Below, one piece after another: positions 7,326 to 10,121 of a stretch of 10,121 nt of DNA. Source of the DNA: Symbiodinium natans. Taxonomy: Eukaryota; Sar; Dinophyceae; Suessiales; Symbiodiniaceae. The notes beneath the pieces were generated by a model. It did not search any database. It saw only the letters and a list, made by a program, of their open reading frames with translations, and was not told the DNA's origin. Positions within the stretch are counted from its first letter, which is position 1. Each line of letters begins with the position of its first letter. The DNA lies in NCBI GenBank assembly GCA_905221605.1, contig CAJNDS010001625.1, positions 2,501 through 12,621 on the forward strand, given 5' to 3'. Made by a program: the position numbers and the translations under genes.

Positions 7326-7364
7326 CCTAAACCCTAAACCCTAAACCCTAAACCCTAAACCCTA
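7326..7364 (-). repeat. Interstitial telomeric tract, CCCTAAA orientation
   Basis: Four full CCCTAAA units plus partial units at each end, opposite in orientation to all telomeric tracts to its right. It lies directly next to a 60-bp spacer that ends in TTTAGGG repeats. Confidence 0.95.
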
Positions 7365-7427
7365 TAGACAAATAACTTGGGAAATTCAGAATGATACCAC
7401 ATACAATTTCTATTTATTTTGTCTTGA

Positions 7428-7486
7428 GGGTTTAGGGTTTAGGGTTTAGGGTTTAGGGTTTAGGGTTTAGGGTTTAGGGTTTAGGG
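7428..7486 (+). repeat. Interstitial telomeric tract, 8 perfect TTTAGGG units
   Basis: GGG followed by eight exact TTTAGGG heptamers, preceded by the conserved spacer (copy 2, from 7366) and followed at once by copy 3 of that spacer. Confidence 0.95.
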
Positions 7487-7488
7487 GT

Positions 7489-7595
7489 TTAGACAAATAA
7501 CTTGGGAAATTCAGAATGATACCACATACAATTTCTATTTATTTTGTCTTGAGGGTTTAGGGTTTAGGGTTTAGGGTTTAGGGTTCAGGGGTTTA
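7489..7595. repeat. Conserved spacer plus TTTAGGG tract (copy 3)
   Basis: TAGACAAATAACTTGGG and the ATACAATTTCTAT spacer are followed by four exact TTTAGGG units (7556-7583), then TTCAGGGGTTTACC leading into array C, the same junction sequence as before array B. Confidence 0.9.
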
Positions 7596-7599
7596 CCTT

Positions 7600-8039
7600 C
7601 CGAATGATAAATCTCCAAGGTTCGGGGCCGAGAGCCCTTCCGAATGATAAAACTCCAAGGTTCGGGACCGAAAGCCCTTCTGAATGATAAAACTCCAAGG
7701 TTCGGGACCGAAAGCCCTTCTGAATGATAAACCTCCAAGGTTCGGAACAGATATCCCTTCCGAATGATAAACTTCCAAGGTTTGGGACCGAGAGCCCTTC
7801 CGAATGATAAAACTCCAAGGTTCGGGACCGAAAGCCCTTCCGAATGATAAACCTCCAAGGTTCGGGACCGAGAGCCCTTCCGAATGATAAAACTCCAAGG
7901 TTCGGAACAGATTGCCCTTCCGAATGATAAACCTCCAAGGTTTGGGACCGAGAGCCCTTCCGAATGATAAAACTCCAAGGTTCGGAACAGATTGCCCTTC
8001 CGAATGATAAAACTCCAAGGTTCGGGGCCGAGAGCCCTT
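7600..8039. repeat. Array C: 11 tandem 40-bp units
   Basis: Eleven exact-length 40-bp units of the A/B family. Units 1-8 are the direct counterparts of array B units 1-8; units 9-11 are not in the same order. The array stops at CCGAATGGGG (8040), where T/G-rich low-complexity DNA starts. Confidence 0.95.
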
Positions 8040-8047
8040 CCGAATGG

Positions 8048-8215
8048 GGTTTTGGGGGGTTTTGTTTTTTAACTTTTGCTACTTCGTTTTTGTTTTTTTT
8101 TTTTTTGGGGGGGGCTTGGCTGGAGGGGCAGTGCGGGGTTTGCCGGGTTTTGCAGGGTTTTGCAGGGATTTGCCGGGTTTTGTCGGGTTTTGTTTTTTTG
8201 CTTTTGCTCCAATGA
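8048..8215. repeat. T/G-rich block with 10-bp GGGTTTTG repeats
   Basis: Holds a 14-base T run (8093-8106) followed by a G run, then about five 10-bp units of the type CCGGGTTTTG or CAGGGTTTTG between about 8139 and 8190. Similar TTTTG-rich repeats precede the other two GGGGCT tracts. Confidence 0.8.
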
Positions 8216-8220
8216 TTGCT

Positions 8221-8490
8221 GGGGCTGGGGCTGGGGCTGGGGCTGGGGCTGGGGCTGGGGCTGGGGCTGGGGCTGGGGCTGGGGCTGGGGCTGGGGCTGG
8301 TGCTGCTGGGGCTGGTGCTGCTGGGGCTGGTGCTGCTGGGGCTGGTGCTGCTGGGGCTGCTGGGGCTGGTGGGGCTGGTGGGGCTGGTGGGGCTGGTGGG
8401 GCTGGTGGGGCTGGGGCTGGGGCTGGGGCTGGGGCTGGGGCTGGGGCTGGGGCTGGGGCTGGGGCTGGGGCTGGGGGGGTGGGGCTGGGG
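8221..8490 (+). repeat. (GGGGCT)n tract with nested higher-order units
   Basis: Thirteen GGGGCT units (8221-8298) are followed by four 15-bp units GGTGCTGCTGGGGCT (8299-8358), five 9-bp units GGTGGGGCT (8368-8412) and ten more GGGGCT units (8413-8472). Runs of four G every six bases give strong G-quadruplex potential on the + strand. The tract is open in several frames (Gly-Ala, Leu-Gly and Trp-Gly dipeptides), which is repeat artefact, not gene evidence. Confidence 0.95.
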
Positions 8491-8920
8491 CCCACACTAC
8501 CCCCACATTCCCACCCCCCTCCACTACCCCACTCCTCCCACTCCCCCCACTCCCCCCAAGCCACCCACCTCCCACCACTCCCCTCACTCCCCACACTCCC
8601 CCCACTTTACCCCCCATCTTCCCACTCCCCCCACTTCCCCCCACTCCCCCAACCCTCCCCCACCTCCCCTACTCCCCCACTCCCCCCACTTCCCCCCCAC
8701 TCCTCCCACTTCCGCCCCACCCCCACTCCCCCACTCCCCCCCCACTCCCCCCACTCACTCCCCCACTCCCCCACTCCCCCACTCCCCCACCACTCCCCCA
8801 CTCCCCACTCCCCCACTCCCCCACTCCCCCACTCCCCCACTCCCCCACTCCCCCACTCCCCCACTCCCCCACTCCCCCACTCCCCCACTCCCCCACTCCC
8901 TTACCCCCCCACTCCCCCAC
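8491..8920. repeat. C-rich tract dominated by ACTCCCCC octamers
   Basis: Strand composition flips from G-rich to C-rich at 8490/8491. The left part is irregular (ACTCCCCCCA, CACCCCCACT); from about 8757 it becomes near-perfect 8-bp ACTCCCCC repeats. Proline-rich open frames here are artefacts. Confidence 0.9.
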
Positions 8921-8921
8921 T

Positions 8922-8952
8922 AGGTTAGGGTTTAGGGTTTAGGGTTTAGGGT
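8922..8952 (+). repeat. Interstitial telomeric tract
   Basis: TAGG, TTAGGG and then three exact TTTAGGG units directly follow the C-rich tract. Confidence 0.9.
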
Positions 8953-9062
8953 TCGCCAGTGAAGCACCATAGGTAATTTGTATTTATCCTGGCCTTGAAG
9001 GTATAGGGTTTAGGGTTTAGGGGTTTAGGGTTGATAGAAATTGTATAGGGTTTGGGTCCCAA
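8953..9062 (+). repeat. Degenerate spacer, telomeric tract and conserved 28-bp motif
   Basis: ACCATAGGTAATTTGTATTT near 8969 is a diverged form of the spacer before arrays B and C. A short TTTAGGG run follows (9005-9031), then a motif starting ATAGAAATTGTATAGGG at 9034-9061, which recurs exactly at 9743-9770. Confidence 0.8.
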
Positions 9063-9065
9063 TAC

Positions 9066-9130
9066 GTTTTGAGCGAAAGTTTTGAGCGAAAGTTTTGAGC
9101 GAAAGTTTTGAGCGAAAGTTTTGACCGAAA
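9066..9130 (+). repeat. Five 13-bp GTTTTGAGCGAAA units
   Basis: Four exact GTTTTGAGCGAAA units in tandem, then a fifth with ACC in place of AGC. Confidence 0.95.
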
Positions 9131-9165
9131 CGTTTTGTTTGTTTTGAACTTATTTTTTATGTTTT

Positions 9166-9465
9166 GGGGCTGGGGCTGGGGCTGGGGCTGGGGCTGTGAA
9201 GGGTGGGGGCTGGGGGCTACGGGGGGGCTGGGGGCTGGGGCTGGGGGGGGGCTGGGGGCTGGGGGCTGGTGGGGGCTGGGGGGGGTCTGGGGGGCTGGGG
9301 GTTGGGCGCGGGTGGGGGCTGGGGCTGCGGGGGTGGGTTGGGGGGCTGGAGGGTCTGGGGGCTGGGGGCTGAGGGCCTGGGCTGGGGGCTGGGGGCTGGG
9401 CTGTGGGGCTGTGGGGCTGGGGCTGTGGGGCTGGGGCTGTGGGGCTGGTGGGGCTGTGGGGCTAA
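9166..9465 (+). repeat. Second GGGGCT/GGGGGCT tract
   Basis: Five exact GGGGCT units (9166-9195) grade into irregular GGGGGCT and GGGGCTGT units. G-quadruplex potential is high throughout. Confidence 0.9.
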
Positions 9466-9496
9466 ATCACTCACTCCCCACTCCCCACTCCCCCCC

Positions 9497-9563
<67 letters not shown>

Positions 9564-9582
9564 TACTCCCCCACTTTTCCCA
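9466..9582. repeat. C-rich tract with 66-base C homopolymer
   Basis: ACTCCCC units are followed by an unbroken C run at 9498-9563, then a short C-rich tail. The homopolymer length is doubtful in any sequencing technology. Confidence 0.9.
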
Positions 9583-9648
9583 GGGTTTAGGGTTTAGGGT
9601 TTAAGTAAATTGAACCTATGGACCTAAAACAGGTTTAAGTAAATTGAA
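9583..9648 (+). repeat. Telomeric tract grading into GTTTAAGTAAATTGAA repeats
   Basis: Three GGGTTTA units lead without a break into GTTTAAGTAAATTGAA (9599-9614), which is repeated exactly at 9633-9648 and also found at 5894-5909. Confidence 0.85.
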
Positions 9649-9694
9649 AAATATGAAAGGAGAAAGAGTTCGGGACAAACCAAAAAGATACCAA

Positions 9695-9770
9695 GGGTTT
9701 AGGGTTTAGGGTTTAGGGTTTAGGGTTTAGGGTTTAGGGTTTATAGAAATTGTATAGGGTTTGGGTCCCA
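9695..9770 (+). repeat. Telomeric tract plus conserved 28-bp motif (second copy)
   Basis: GGG and six exact TTTAGGG units (9698-9739) are followed by the motif at 9743-9770, identical over 28 bases to 9034-9061. Confidence 0.95.
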
Positions 9771-9774
9771 AAAA

Positions 9775-9820
9775 GTTTTGACCGGGTTTTGACCGGGTTT
9801 TGACCGGTTTTTTTTTTTTT
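9775..9820 (+). repeat. Three 11-bp TTTTGACCGGG units and a T run
   Basis: TTTTGACCGGG occurs three times in tandem, the last grading into a T run. It holds the same relative position (between the 28-bp motif and a GGGGCT tract) as the 13-bp repeats at 9066-9130. Confidence 0.9.
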
Positions 9821-9837
9821 AAATTGCATTTCATTTT

Positions 9838-10121
9838 GGGGGCTGGGGCTGGGGCTGGGGCTGGGGCTGGGGCGGGGGCTGGGGCTGGGCTGGTGCTGGG
9901 GCTGGGGTGGTGGCTGGTTCTGGGGCTGGGGCTGGGGCTGGGGCTGGGGCTGGGGCTGGAGCTGGAGGGCTGGGGCTGGCACTGGGGCTGGGGCTGGGGC
10001 TGGGGCTGGGCTGGAAGAGCTGGGGGCTGGGCTGGGGGCTGGGGGCTTGGGGGCTGGGGGCTGGGGGCTGGGGGCTGAGGGCTGGGGGCTGAGGGCTGGG
10101 GGCGGCTGGGGGGTGGTGGGG
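9838..10121 (+). repeat. Third GGGGCT/GGGGGCT tract, open at the window edge
   Basis: GGGGCT repeats with occasional GGTGCT, GGAGCT and GGGGGCT variants continue to the last base. No gene is seen. Confidence 0.95.

Noticed and set aside
7326-7486. Telomere-telomere fusion point
   Set aside because: Orientation is CCCTAAA then TTTAGGG (outward), whereas an end fusion would read TTTAGGG then CCCTAAA.
7571-8018. Minus-strand frames over array C
   Set aside because: Same repeat artefact; the unit-by-unit peptide merely cycles through three frames.
8044-8942. Gly-Ala, Trp-Gly, Leu-Gly and Pro-rich open frames in the GGGGCT and CCCCCACT tracts
   Set aside because: Simple-sequence DNA with no stop codons, open in several frames on both strands.
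9108-9604. Gly/Trp-rich frames ending in polyproline
   Set aside because: They derive from GGGGCT and the 66-base C run; low complexity only.
9695-9742. True chromosome end
   Set aside because: Only six heptamers, and non-telomeric sequence continues beyond it; it is interstitial.

Overview
The window looks like a stretch of subtelomeric DNA from a eukaryotic nuclear genome. The main evidence is repeated interstitial tracts of the plant/algal-type telomere heptamer TTTAGGG (mostly on the + strand, a few as CCCTAAA), dense minisatellites and microsatellites, and a gene broken by many short GT-AG introns. TTTAGGG telomeres occur in land plants, many algae, and alveolates such as dinoflagellates and chromerids. 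Compact introns of about 50-120 nt fit an alga or photosynthetic alveolate, but I cannot name the species. No bacterial, viral, tRNA or rRNA genes were seen.

Layout. (1) 1-1320 is non-coding repeat debris: a perfect 15-bp-arm palindrome (105-136), a reverse-oriented telomere-like patch (628-681), a roughly 30-bp palindromic minisatellite (741-1030) and three 39-bp units (1033-1149) that are diverged relatives of the large arrays downstream. (2) About 1496-4118 (+) holds one intron-rich gene with no recognised family. Its last exons (2443-4118) form a phase-consistent chain of 11 coding blocks ending in a TGA; the 5' half is less certain. (3) 4119-4610 is a spacer with a GA microsatellite. (4) Three arrays of a 40-bp unit follow: A (4609-5252, 16 units), B (6111-6912, 20 units) and C (7600-8039, 11 units). 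Between A and B lie an AT-rich satellite of about 145 bp (5265-5822) and a module rich in inverted repeats (5880-6070). Between B and C lie further copies of that module with telomeric tracts in both orientations. (5) 8040-10121 is extremely low in complexity. A composite block recurs: short TTTTG-type tandem repeats, then a (GGGGCT)n tract, a C-rich tract, TTTAGGG repeats and a conserved 28-bp motif. The third copy runs off the right edge.

Nearly all long open frames outside 1496-4118 are artefacts of stop-free tandem repeats. The 40-bp unit has no stop in any minus-strand frame, and the GGGGCT and CCCCCACT tracts are open in several frames, so none is called as a gene. The main biological content is the structure of the subtelomere: a modular mosaic in which telomere repeats, a conserved AT-rich spacer and minisatellite arrays have been duplicated together, next to one orphan gene.
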